NCBI GenBank assembly: GCA_002798275.1
Contig: NWQR01000001.1
Span: forward strand, 186,001-250,000
Direction of reading: 5' to 3'
Length of the DNA: 64,000 bases
Source: Lysobacteraceae bacterium NML08-0793
GTDB taxonomy: Bacteria > Pseudomonadota > Gammaproteobacteria > Xanthomonadales > Xanthomonadaceae
This document shows, in pieces, positions 37,829 through 47,235 of this stretch; position 1 is the stretch's first letter, and every line of letters starts with the position of its first letter. A program made the position numbers and the translations under genes. The notes under the pieces were generated by a model. That model made no database searches. It had not been told where the DNA came from and saw only the letters and a program-made list of their open reading frames with translations.

Positions 37829-38161
37829 ATGTCCCGTCTGCTGATACTTGCCCTTTCTTCCGCTGCATTGCTTGCCTTCGCCCCCGCCCATGCAGGTGAT
37901 GTGCTGCTGGTTGATCGGGTCAAGCAAGAAAGCGCCACCCCCAAGCCTGCACGCGGCATGAGCATGGCCGAGGTCGAACGCCGCTTCGGCGCCCCGCAAT
38001 CCCGCCTTGAGCCGCGTGGCGGCCAGAAGCGCCAATGGCCGACCATCAACCGTTGGGTCTATGCCGATTACACCGTGTATTTCGAGCGCAGCCGCGTTGT
38101 GGACGTGGTGGTGAACCAAGCCTCACCGCAAGAAGCCGGCCCCAAGCCGCCCGTACGCTAA
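37829..38161 (+). CDS. Small periplasmic protein, BamE/OmlA-like motif
   Basis: 110 aa from ATG at 37829, with AAGGAG before it. Signal peptide (LLILALSSAALLAFAPAHA, cleavage about residue 22). The segment RGMSMAEVERRFGAPQ resembles the GMTxxxVxxxxGxP turn of BamE-like domains, and a short beta part follows (NRWVYADYTVYFERSRVVDVVV). Exact role unknown; it stands before the agmatine genes without an obvious link. Confidence 0.7.
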   Translation: MSRLLILALSSAALLAFAPAHAGDVLLVDRVKQESATPKPARGMSMAEVERRFGAPQSRLEPRGGQKRQWPTINRWVYADYTVYFERSRVVDVVVNQASPQEAGPKPPVR

Positions 38162-38215
38162 TTCTGTTGTTTCCCCATTTGATTGCCGTGCAACCCGGCG
38201 CGTGATTTTTTGCCC

Positions 38216-39250
38216 ATGAACCAGACTGCCCTGCGCCTCCCCGCCGAGTGGGAGCCTCAATCCGCCATCCTGATTGCCTGGCCCAATGCCGATACCGACT
38301 GGGCGCCGCGCCTTGGCGAAGTAGAAGAAACCTATATCGCACTGGTCGCGGCCATCACCCGCTTCCAGCCGGTCATCATCTGTGTAGCCGATGACGATGT
38401 GGAAGCCTATGCCGATGCCCGGCTGCGTTCCAACCGCATCGACATGGCGCAGGTGCGCTTTGTCAGCGCTGCCTATGACGACACCTGGTTGCGCGATTCC
38501 GGCCCGATTACCTTGGTGGGCGAGAATGCCTTTCGCCTGCTTGACTTCCGCTTTACCGGCTGGGGCGGCAAGTTTGAAGCCAGCGACGATGACCAACTGG
38601 TTGAGCGCCTGCATGCGGCTGGCGAGTTGGGCGACGCTGCGCGGGAGGGCATTGACTTTGCCTTGGAAGGCGGCGCCATCGACACCGATGGCGAAGGCAG
38701 CCTGCTCACCACTTGGAAATGTCTGTCGCTGCGCCACCCGCATGCCAGCCGCGAGGAATTGAGCGCGAAACTAGCCGATTGGCTAAAACAATCGCGTGTA
38801 CTCTGGCTCGATCACGGCTATCTGGAAGGCGACGATACCGATGCGCACATTGATACCCTCGCCCGCTTTGCGCCGAATAATGCCATCGTCTTTCAAGCCT
38901 GCGATGACCAGGCCGACAGCCACTATGCCGAACTGAAAGCCATGGCCGAAGAAATCGCCGCATTGCGCACGCCCGATGGCCAGCCCTACAAGCTGTATCC
39001 GTTGCCTTGGGCCAAGCCCATTCTCGATGGCGAGCGCCGTCTGGCAGCCAGCTATGCCAACTTCCTGATTTTGAATGGCGCCGTGCTGATGCCCGCCTAC
39101 GGTGATGCCGCTGACGAAAAGGCCGCCGCCGTGCTGGCACAGGCGTTCCCCGGTCGCGAAATCGTGCAGGTGCCCTGCAAACCGCTGATTTGGCAAAACG
39201 GCAGCCTGCACTGCATCACCATGCAATTGCCCGCAGGCTTGATTCAATAA
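38216..39250 (+). CDS. aguA: Agmatine deiminase
   Basis: 344 aa from ATG at 38216. Converts agmatine to N-carbamoylputrescine. Family motifs: LPAEWEPQSAILIAWPNADTDW, DDTWLRDSGPI, ALEGGAIDTDGEGSLLTT, DTDAHIDTLARF and catalytic Cys near residue 332 (NGSLHCITMQLP). Followed within 20 bp by aguB, which takes the next step toward putrescine. Confidence 0.95.
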   Translation: MNQTALRLPAEWEPQSAILIAWPNADTDWAPRLGEVEETYIALVAAITRFQPVIICVADDDVEAYADARLRSNRIDMAQVRFVSAAYDDTWLRDSGPITLVGENAFRLLDFRFTGWGGKFEASDDDQLVERLHAAGELGDAAREGIDFALEGGAIDTDGEGSLLTTWKCLSLRHPHASREELSAKLADWLKQSRVLWLDHGYLEGDDTDAHIDTLARFAPNNAIVFQACDDQADSHYAELKAMAEEIAALRTPDGQPYKLYPLPWAKPILDGERRLAASYANFLILNGAVLMPAYGDAADEKAAAVLAQAFPGREIVQVPCKPLIWQNGSLHCITMQLPAGLIQ

Positions 39251-39269
39251 CCTCTGATACTGGTAGGCC

Positions 39270-40154
<885 letters not shown>

Positions 40155-40159
40155 ACGCC

Positions 40160-41359
40160 ATGCAGCCGGATTTTGACTGGCGCAGCCAGCCGCATATGCA
40201 GGTAGAACGCGATGGCGTGCGCTACACCCTGCTGGGAACCGCCCATGTATCCCGCGCCAGCGTGGATGCAGTGGAAGCGGCGATTGCCAGCGGCGAATTT
40301 GACGCCGTGGCGGTGGAGCTGGATGCCCAACGCCATGCCGCGATGCATGACCCAGACCAGCTTGCCAAGCTTGATATTGTCAAAGTCATCCGCGAAAACC
40401 GCATCCCGATGTTTGCGGCCAACCTTGGTTTGGCTGCCTATCAGCGACGCCTGGCAGAACAGCTCGGCATCGAGCCGGGCGCAGAGCTGAAAGCCGCCGC
40501 CAATGGCGCACAAGCACGCGGCCTTGATATGCACTTGATTGACCGCGATGTCGGCCTGACCTTCAAACGCGCCTCCGAGCGCCTTGGCTGGTGGCAACGC
40601 CTGAAACTTGGCAGCGGCATCCTTGCCTCGTTGCTTTTCGATGAAAAGGTCGAAGACCAGGCAATCGAAAAACTAAAAGAAGGCGACATGCTGGAAGCAA
40701 GTTTCAGCGAATTCGCCAGCGACAGCCCGGCACTGTACGACACCGTGATCGCCGAGCGCGATGCCTGGATGGCGGCACGCCTGCGGGAAAGCGCCGGCAA
40801 TGCCCGCCATGTGCTGGCCGTAATCGGCGCAGGCCACCTCGCCGGTACCGCCCGACATCTGCAAGAAAGCCAAGACAGTCCAGCCAGCACCCTGGCAAAA
40901 CTCTCCGAACTCAAGCCGAAATCCGAAATCCCCTGGTTCACGCTGTTTTTGACGGTATTCGTACTGGGTGGCTTTGCTTGGGGCTTCTGGCAGGGCGGTC
41001 TAGATGTCGCCAGCGAACTCATCCTGTACTGGGTGGCACTGACTGCCGGCCTTGGCGCCTTGGGCTGCCTTATCGCCGGTGGCCATCCCTTAAGCATTCT
41101 TGCCGCAGCCATAGCCTCCCCCATCACCCCGCTGCACCCCGCACTGGCTTCCGGCATGGTCAGCGCCTTAGTTGAAGCGGGCTTGCGCAAACCGACCTAT
41201 GCCGACTTTCTGGCACTGCGCGATGACATCACCTCTATCCGTGGCGCCTACCGCAACCGCGTTTCGCGAATCCTGCTGGTGTTTTTCCTCACCAATACCT
41301 TCACCGCCATCGGCGTATGGCTTGGCGGCGCCAAAATGCTGGGGCGGCTGCTGGGCTGA
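40160..41359 (+). CDS. TraB/PrgY-family membrane protein
   Basis: 399 aa from ATG at 40160 (a TTG three codons upstream would overlap aguB by 4). The N-terminal TraB domain has YTLLGTAHVSRASVDAV, AVAVELDAQRHAAM and VIGAGHLAGTARHL; C-terminal about 130 residues hold several membrane helices (WFTLFLTVFVLGGFAWGFW onward). The name comes from Enterococcus pheromone shutdown proteins; TraB domains share the Tiki/EreA metalloprotease fold. Substrate unknown. Its position after aguAB is seen in related genomes, so a link to agmatine or stress is possible. Confidence 0.85.
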   Translation: MQPDFDWRSQPHMQVERDGVRYTLLGTAHVSRASVDAVEAAIASGEFDAVAVELDAQRHAAMHDPDQLAKLDIVKVIRENRIPMFAANLGLAAYQRRLAEQLGIEPGAELKAAANGAQARGLDMHLIDRDVGLTFKRASERLGWWQRLKLGSGILASLLFDEKVEDQAIEKLKEGDMLEASFSEFASDSPALYDTVIAERDAWMAARLRESAGNARHVLAVIGAGHLAGTARHLQESQDSPASTLAKLSELKPKSEIPWFTLFLTVFVLGGFAWGFWQGGLDVASELILYWVALTAGLGALGCLIAGGHPLSILAAAIASPITPLHPALASGMVSALVEAGLRKPTYADFLALRDDITSIRGAYRNRVSRILLVFFLTNTFTAIGVWLGGAKMLGRLLG

Positions 41360-41378
41360 AGCCTTCGTGAAGTGAGCC

Positions 41379-41435
41379 AAGTTCAACGGCATGGCCATCC
41401 GCTATATCCAGCCTGGCAAACCGAGGCACAACCCA
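41379..41435 (+). pseudogene. IS3-family OrfB transposase scrap
   Basis: One plus-strand frame reads KFNGMAIRYIQPGKPRHNP, matching the highly conserved IS3 OrfB segment that normally reads H-G-I-x-x-x-I-Q-P-G-K-P-x-Q-N-A. Beyond it similarity stops. No inverted repeats can be assigned. It sits between the TraB-family gene and the foreign-looking TonB receptor gene. Confidence 0.45.
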
Positions 41436-41526
41436 CAAATGCAGCAACCTTCAACCCAAACTTTGCTGGCTTCGACTGGTACGGCTGGCGCGGGCAGGTC
41501 AAAAAGTCGCTAGTAAGGAGCTAAAC

Positions 41527-43674
41527 GTGTCTATTTATCCGATAAGAGTTGCCAGCATGGAGTGTCCGATGGTTCGTAGTGATCGACGTTATGGGTGGCT
41601 GAAATGGACCCCCGTAATCATGGTTTGCCTTTCTTCAATTTGCGCTGCCCAGGAAGTGCAGGAAGACACGAAGGAGCTCGAGCACGTTGTGGTCAAGGGC
41701 GATGGAAAAGAGGGGGAAGTAGATGCGCTTGAGATCGGAAGGGTGATTACCTCCGATGAAATCTCCAGATATTCCGACGCATCAGTGGGAGCGGTGCTGA
41801 GGCGCCAACCTGGAATTATTGTTGAGGGCTATTCCGCTACGAGTGCAAATCGTGTGCGTCTGCGGGGTTTGGGCGGGGGATATGTCCGTATTCTGGTGAA
41901 TGGAATGCCCACTAATCTGCCCTTGGATGAAATATCTGCAAGTGAAGTGGAAAGGATCATCGTTAGTTCTGCGCCTTTGCCTCAGCTCCCTGGAGGAGCC
42001 ATTGCTGGAGTAATTGACGTTATCTTGAAGCGACCGGTCGGAAAACCAGAGACCAAGATAGAAGCCAGTGTTAGCAATGTTTATGGGAGAACATCCGGTG
42101 GCGCCTCTTTCAATATGAAGAGATCGACGAGAAATTTCGACTATTCGCTTATGGCTAATGTTCGTGCTTTCGAGGGAATCGATCATTATGAGAGTGGTCT
42201 TGTCAATATCGATAACGGCGAGCTGGTTACAGTGCGGGATCTTATCCAAGCCAACTTGGATAAAGGATATACAGCATCTATTGGCGGCGGCTTGGTGTTT
42301 GATATGTTTGGCGGGACGGTAAGGGCGAACATTAGGCATTCACAGACCGCTTATAAAAGCGAAGGATACGATCGATCCTTTTATCACGCAGGGATTGATC
42401 CTGGTTACACTACAGACAACTACCTATCAGATGGGGATGTTTCTTCCGACATGCTTGATGTGTCGCTGAGAAAGAATGTATCGGACAAGTTGGAGAGAAA
42501 AATTGCGCTATCGCTCAGCAGGAGAAGTAGCCGACGGAAAAGCGATGTTTTCTACTCATTCCCGGAAGATGTACGAAACACTTTAGATAAATCATCAGAG
42601 CATGGATTTCGATTGCAGTGGGATGATGATTTGGAGGTCGCCAATAATGGCAAGTTGAGCTATGGGGCGGCACTTGGGGTCAGCTTCGTGCAGGCTGAGC
42701 GTTTGGATTATTTGTCCGGCAGTGAGATATATTCGTCATTGCGAAATGGAGATTTGAAATCCACCGCTCTGTATGTGAAGCATGAAAGTGAAAACGGTAG
42801 CTTGGCCTACTCATATGGGGTCAGGTTGGAATCGATTTCTGATGAAAGAGAGCCAAATTCTCATGTGTCATATTTAGTTCCACTCCCCTCCGCTCAGTTG
42901 CGATGGAAACTATCTTCTAACTCCTCTGTTAAAATTGGTATAAACAGTGGATATAAGCTTCCTGTACTCGGCCAGAGGATGGGGGTGCGCTCCATCTCGA
43001 TCAATAATTCTTTCTTTGAGCCTGACGTAATTGGCAATCCACACCTTGATCTAGAGAAAAGTAAAGGTGTTGACGTTGGGTACAACTTTGAGCGATCTGG
43101 GGTCTCTTATTCGATTAGTGGGTTTTATCGCGATATCGATAATCCAATCATTTCTGTCAGGGAGGTTGTCGATGACAGATGGGTTGATCACCCCATAAAC
43201 TTTCCACGTGCTCGCGTTTATGGCCTTGATGGCGAGTACCGGATTGCTAGAGAGCGTGAGACTTACAATAGCAACTTCGGGATCTCTCTTGGTTTGTATA
43301 GATCCGCTGTTGATGGCGTTGATAGGCCTAATAATAGGTTGGACTCCCAGCCTACTATGTCTGCGGGGATGAGTTACGATTTTCGATCCAAGTCTTCGCC
43401 CTTCGGCATGGGGGCTAGTTACAAATTCGTCGAGAATGGAGTCGCCGCGATCTCCAATACTCAGACATTCTGGCGATCGGATCAGCGTCTTCTCGAGATC
43501 TATCTCTCCTACACTATGACAAATGGTCTTATGTTCAAGTTGACAGGGAGCAATCTGCTGGAGCCGGCTGTCAACACTTCGAACCGTTTTGATGATGTTG
43601 ACCGTTCATCGATCCGGCACAGCAGAAACTCGAGCTATCGCGATGTTCGACTATCGATAGAAAGAAAGTGGTAG
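41527..43674 (+). CDS. TonB-dependent outer-membrane receptor (horizontally acquired)
   Basis: 715 aa from GTG at 41527, with AAGGAG at 41516-41521. Signal region hydrophobic at about 26-40 (WLKWTPVIMVCLSSICAA). A TonB-box-like LEHVVVKGDG follows, then the plug (VLRRQPGIIVEGY, NRVRLRGLGGGYVRILVNGMP, SEVERIIVSSAP, GGAIAGVIDVILKRP) and a beta-barrel ending in an aromatic residue (SIERKW). It lacks neighbouring transport genes, and the ligand cannot be told; siderophore, vitamin or carbohydrate are possible. Base and codon use are clearly more AT-rich (AGA, ATA, TTA codons) than neighbours, and an IS3 scrap precedes it. Confidence 0.88.
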   Translation: MSIYPIRVASMECPMVRSDRRYGWLKWTPVIMVCLSSICAAQEVQEDTKELEHVVVKGDGKEGEVDALEIGRVITSDEISRYSDASVGAVLRRQPGIIVEGYSATSANRVRLRGLGGGYVRILVNGMPTNLPLDEISASEVERIIVSSAPLPQLPGGAIAGVIDVILKRPVGKPETKIEASVSNVYGRTSGGASFNMKRSTRNFDYSLMANVRAFEGIDHYESGLVNIDNGELVTVRDLIQANLDKGYTASIGGGLVFDMFGGTVRANIRHSQTAYKSEGYDRSFYHAGIDPGYTTDNYLSDGDVSSDMLDVSLRKNVSDKLERKIALSLSRRSSRRKSDVFYSFPEDVRNTLDKSSEHGFRLQWDDDLEVANNGKLSYGAALGVSFVQAERLDYLSGSEIYSSLRNGDLKSTALYVKHESENGSLAYSYGVRLESISDEREPNSHVSYLVPLPSAQLRWKLSSNSSVKIGINSGYKLPVLGQRMGVRSISINNSFFEPDVIGNPHLDLEKSKGVDVGYNFERSGVSYSISGFYRDIDNPIISVREVVDDRWVDHPINFPRARVYGLDGEYRIARERETYNSNFGISLGLYRSAVDGVDRPNNRLDSQPTMSAGMSYDFRSKSSPFGMGASYKFVENGVAAISNTQTFWRSDQRLLEIYLSYTMTNGLMFKLTGSNLLEPAVNTSNRFDDVDRSSIRHSRNSSYRDVRLSIERKW

Positions 43675-43997
43675 TGCGTGTGTCAACGCTCAATGTGCAG
43701 CAGTGTCTTTACTCGGGTGAAGACGATCCCCTGTGCCGCACGGCAGTAGCTTACGCCCGGCCAAGCCGCAAAGCCCTTAAAGGCTTTAGCGACGGCGACA
43801 GGCCGACGGCAGTGGCAACCACATCCACCTCAGCTACCGCGAAGACGGCCTGCCACAAGCGTTTATGACAGCAACGACTACTTGCCCCACATCCACCGAA
43901 GCCGATTGCAATAATCAGTGATTTCAAGAGTCGAGCAGGCAGGCCATCGCATTCTTGGCTTCTTGGCACCAAGGGCATCGGGCTTAGGCTGCCATAC
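43675..43997 (+). pseudogene. Decayed coding remnant after the TonB receptor
   Basis: No intact gene. Broken plus-strand frames give FSDGDR, then in another frame ADGSGNHIHLSYREDG, then in a third frame SVYDSNDYLPHIHRS; joined, they look like one former protein with a GNHIHLSY metal-site-like motif, damaged by frameshifts at about 43797 and 43859. Such motifs occur in VanY-like or other zinc peptidases, but the family is not certain. The rest of the region to the tRNA terminator shows nothing I can name. Confidence 0.35.
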
Positions 43998-44034
43998 AAA
44001 AAAACGGCTCAACCGGAGCAATGGTTGAGCCGTT
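43998..44034 (-). terminator. Terminator of tRNA-fMet
   Basis: On the minus strand AACGGCTCAACC, an 8-nt loop and GGTTGAGCCGTT are followed by a run of T. It lies 12 bp after the tRNA CCA. Confidence 0.92.
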
Positions 44035-44045
44035 ATATTCAAGGT

Positions 44046-44122
44046 TGGTAGCGGGGGCAGGATTTGAACCTGCGACCTTCGGGTTATGAGCCCGACGAGC
44101 TGCCAGACTGCTCCACCCCGCA
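44046..44122 (-). tRNA. Initiator tRNA-fMet (CAT)
   Basis: 77 nt. Anticodon loop CTCATAA on a stem with the three G-C pairs of initiators (GGG/CCC). The first base and base 72 are both T, so the 1-72 pair is unformed, another initiator mark (E. coli has C-A). T-loop GTTCAAATC and CCA end encoded. Confidence 0.96.
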
Positions 44123-44135
44123 GCAGAGATGGGAG

Positions 44136-44163
44136 ATTATAGGGGCTTCGCAGAAATTTGCAA
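44136..44163 (-). promoter_or_regulatory. Promoter of tRNA-fMet
   Basis: TTGCAA (44163-44158), 16 bp and TATAAT (44141-44136), 14 bp before the mature 5' end. Confidence 0.65.
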
Positions 44164-44180
44164 GCCCCTTTTGGGCTTTT

Positions 44181-45650
44181 TCATGGGATAAAGAAAAGCT
44201 CATAGCACCAGTCAATCAGTGGGTTCATGACCACGACGACACCCAGCAGCAGCAATGCGTTGACGGCAAAACTAGTACGCATCAGTGCACAATCACGCGG
44301 ATTGGCAAGCGCCGTAACGCCCTCTTCCGGCGCTTCCAGATACATGGCTTTCAAGATGCGCAGGTAGTAGAACATGCCGATAACCGCGCAAACGATACCG
44401 ACGATGGCAAGCCAGAGCAGCCCTTCGTTGACGGCGGCAGTAATCACGGCCACCTTGGCGAAGAAGCCGATGAACGGCGGCAAACCGGCCAGCGATGCCA
44501 CCACGCAAAGCACTAGGAAAGCCATCCAGGGATTGCGCTTGCCCAAGCCGCGATAGTCGGCGATTTCGTCGGCTTCAAAGCCCTTGCGCGACATCAGAAT
44601 GATGAAACCAAACGAAGCCAGCGAAGTCAGCGCATAGGTCACCGCATAGAACATCGAGGCAGCGGCGCCTTGTGCGTTACCAACGGCCACGCCCATCAGC
44701 AAGAAGCCGATATGCGAAACGGTGGAGTACGCCAGCAGGCGCTTGAGGTTGCTCTGCCGCAGTGCCATCAGATTGCCAACAATCAACGACAGCCCGGCAA
44801 GGGCGGCAACCATCGTGCCCCAGATTTCGCTATACGGCGCCAGCGCGCTGAGCAGGCGATAGGCCATGACGAAGGCGGCCAGCTTGGGGGCAGCTCCGAT
44901 GAACTGAGCGACCGGGGTCGGTGCGCCCTGGTAAACGTCCGGCAACCACATATGGAACGGGGCAGCGCCAAGTTTGAACGCCACACCGGCCACCATGAAG
45001 GCAGCGCCAGTCATCAGCATCAGATAGTCTTGCGTGCTGATGGATGCCTCCAGCACGGCTTCCAAATCGAGCGTGCCGGTTGCGCCATAGACCAGCGACA
45101 TGCCGTACAGCAAAAGCCCCGAAGCCAATGCGCCGAGCACGAAATACTTCATGCCAGCTTCGGTCGCCACCGGGCTGTCCCGGTTGACGGCGACCAGTGC
45201 ATAGGAAGAAAGCGCCAGCATTTCCAGCCCGACATACACCATGATCAGGTTGGCCGAGGACACCAGCACCATCATGCCCAGGGTTGCAAATAGCATCAGC
45301 ACCGGCACTTCGCCCTTGTAGATGCCGCGCTCTTTCAAATACGGCAAGGCATAAATGAAACCCAGCGCCGACACCAGACAGATAAAGCCCTTGGCAAGAT
45401 CGGCCACGCCATCGCGGATGAACATGCCATTCAATACCGGCGGCGGCCCTAGGTGTGCCGGTTGTCCACCCGCGCCGGTAAATACCAGCACAGCCACGAC
45501 CAGCAGCAAGGCCATCGACAGCCAATGGGTGATGCCCTTTTGTTTGCTGTCAAAAAACAGGTCAAACAGCAGCAGGGCAAATGCGCCAGCGGCCAGCACC
45601 AGCTCTGGCAGCAGATGCCACAGTTCAGCGGAATCGAATACGTGTTGCAT
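44181..45650 (-). CDS. nuoN: NADH-quinone oxidoreductase subunit N
   Basis: About 489 aa from ATG at 45650 (MQHVFDSAELWHLL), which has GGAAACC upstream; ATG at 45659 lacks a site. Antiporter-like proton-pumping subunit with about 14 helices (VYVGLEMLALSSYALVA, AYSTVSHIGFLLMGVA). Last gene of the nuo operon, 12 bp after nuoM. Between its stop and the tRNA-fMet promoter are GC-rich inverted repeats (44141-44169) without a clean T-run. Confidence 0.96.
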   Translation of the reverse strand: MQHVFDSAELWHLLPELVLAAGAFALLLFDLFFDSKQKGITHWLSMALLLVVAVLVFTGAGGQPAHLGPPPVLNGMFIRDGVADLAKGFICLVSALGFIYALPYLKERGIYKGEVPVLMLFATLGMMVLVSSANLIMVYVGLEMLALSSYALVAVNRDSPVATEAGMKYFVLGALASGLLLYGMSLVYGATGTLDLEAVLEASISTQDYLMLMTGAAFMVAGVAFKLGAAPFHMWLPDVYQGAPTPVAQFIGAAPKLAAFVMAYRLLSALAPYSEIWGTMVAALAGLSLIVGNLMALRQSNLKRLLAYSTVSHIGFLLMGVAVGNAQGAAASMFYAVTYALTSLASFGFIILMSRKGFEADEIADYRGLGKRNPWMAFLVLCVVASLAGLPPFIGFFAKVAVITAAVNEGLLWLAIVGIVCAVIGMFYYLRILKAMYLEAPEEGVTALANPRDCALMRTSFAVNALLLLGVVVVMNPLIDWCYELFFIP

Positions 45651-45662
45651 GGTTTCCATCGA

Positions 45663-47183
45663 TTACGGTCCGGTCAGCTTGCTGAAGGTCAGTTGATTGA
45701 CCAACCGGGCGATGGAAGGCTCCATCAGGTCGGTCAGCGGCTTGGGATACAGGCCAATGGCCATCACGCCCACGGCGAAGGCCAACAGCACGAAGCCTTC
45801 ACGCCGGTTGATGTCCTTGAGCTCGGCCACCTGCGGGTTGTTGACTTCTCCCCAGATGATGCGCTTGGTCAACCACAGGCTGTAGGCCGCGCCGGTAATC
45901 AGCGTGGTAGCTGCACCGATGGCAAGCCACGGGCTGAGCTGGAAGCTCGCCAGAATCACCATGAACTCGCCGACAAAGCCGGAAGTGGCCGGAAGACCCG
46001 AGTTGGCAAAGGCAAACAGCACGAAGAAGAAGGCGAACCACGGCATGGTATTGGCCACGCCACCGTAGTCACGAATCATGCGGGTATGCATGCGGTCATA
46101 CAGCACGCCGACGCAGGAGAACATCGCGCCAGAGATGAAGCCGTGCGAAACCATCTGCACCATCGCGCCTTGCAGGCCGAGGCGTGCGGCATCCTCATGT
46201 CCGCCATCGCGCATCAACCCCAAGGCGATGAAGGTGCCGAGGGTAACAAAGCCCATGTGCGCAATCGAGGAATAAGCAATCAGCTTTTTCATGTCCTCCT
46301 GCACCAGTGCGACCAGCCCCACATAGATGATGGCGACCATCGACAACAAGATGACCAGCCAAGCCAGTTCATAGCTGGCATCAGGGGTAATCGGCAGGTT
46401 GAAGCGCAAGAAGCCATAGCCACCGATTTTCAGCATGATCGCAGCCAGTACCACTGAACCCGCAGTCGGAGCTTCAACGTGGGCATCGGGCAACCAAGTA
46501 TGCACTGGCGCCATCGGCACCTTGACCGCGAAGGCGGCGAGGAAGGCAAAGAACAACCAGGTTTGCTCGGCCATCGACAGCGGCAACCGCGCCATGTCGG
46601 CCAACTGCCAGCTACCGCCCTTGAGGTACAGGTAAATCAAGCCAACCAGCATGAATACCGAACCTAGGAAGGTGTACAGAAAGAACTTGACCGAGGCATA
46701 GACGCGACGCGGGCCGCCCCAGACGCCGATGATGATGAACATCGGAATCAGCATCGCCTCGAAGAACACATAGAACAACAGGGCATCGGCAGCGGCAAAC
46801 ACGCCGACCATCATGCCTTCGAGAATCAGGAATGCGGCGTAATACTGGTTGACGCGCTCGTCAATCGAGCCCCATGCCCCCAGCAATACCAAGACGCTGG
46901 TGATGGTCGTGAGCACAATCAGCGCTACCGCGATGCCATCGGCACCCAGGTGGTAATAAATGCCAAAGGCTTCAATCCAAGCTTTGTGTTCGACAAATTG
47001 CAGGCCGGGATTGGCGTAGTCGAAGCCAGTCAAAAGCGGCAGCGAAAACGCCAAGGTCAGGAGCGACACCACAAGCCCCGTCCAGCGGGAGGCATTGGCC
47101 GGCATCCGCCCCATCGCAAGCAGGACGGCGCCCCCCAGAATGGGCAGCCAAATCAACAGACTGAGCAAAGGCAATTGGCTCAC
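45663..47183 (-). CDS. nuoM: NADH-quinone oxidoreductase subunit M
   Basis: 506 aa from GTG at 47183 with GGAGG seven bases upstream. Antiporter-like membrane subunit; the proton-channel elements FFEAMLIPMFIIIGVWGG (Glu of helix 5), FLAAFAVKVPMAPVHTWLPDAHVEAPTAGS (Lys) and AYSSIAHMGFVTLG are present. 52 bp after nuoL. Confidence 0.97.
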   Translation of the reverse strand: MSQLPLLSLLIWLPILGGAVLLAMGRMPANASRWTGLVVSLLTLAFSLPLLTGFDYANPGLQFVEHKAWIEAFGIYYHLGADGIAVALIVLTTITSVLVLLGAWGSIDERVNQYYAAFLILEGMMVGVFAAADALLFYVFFEAMLIPMFIIIGVWGGPRRVYASVKFFLYTFLGSVFMLVGLIYLYLKGGSWQLADMARLPLSMAEQTWLFFAFLAAFAVKVPMAPVHTWLPDAHVEAPTAGSVVLAAIMLKIGGYGFLRFNLPITPDASYELAWLVILLSMVAIIYVGLVALVQEDMKKLIAYSSIAHMGFVTLGTFIALGLMRDGGHEDAARLGLQGAMVQMVSHGFISGAMFSCVGVLYDRMHTRMIRDYGGVANTMPWFAFFFVLFAFANSGLPATSGFVGEFMVILASFQLSPWLAIGAATTLITGAAYSLWLTKRIIWGEVNNPQVAELKDINRREGFVLLAFAVGVMAIGLYPKPLTDLMEPSIARLVNQLTFSKLTGP

Positions 47184-47235
47184 TTGGCGGCCTCCCCGGT
47201 TGTCGGCATCAGGTTCATCGTTTCAGTCATCATGT

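Noticed and set aside
44141-44169. Terminator of the nuo operon
   Set aside because: AGGGGCTT/AAGCCCCT can pair, but the region overlaps the tRNA-fMet promoter and lacks a proper T-run on the minus strand; not supported strongly enough.
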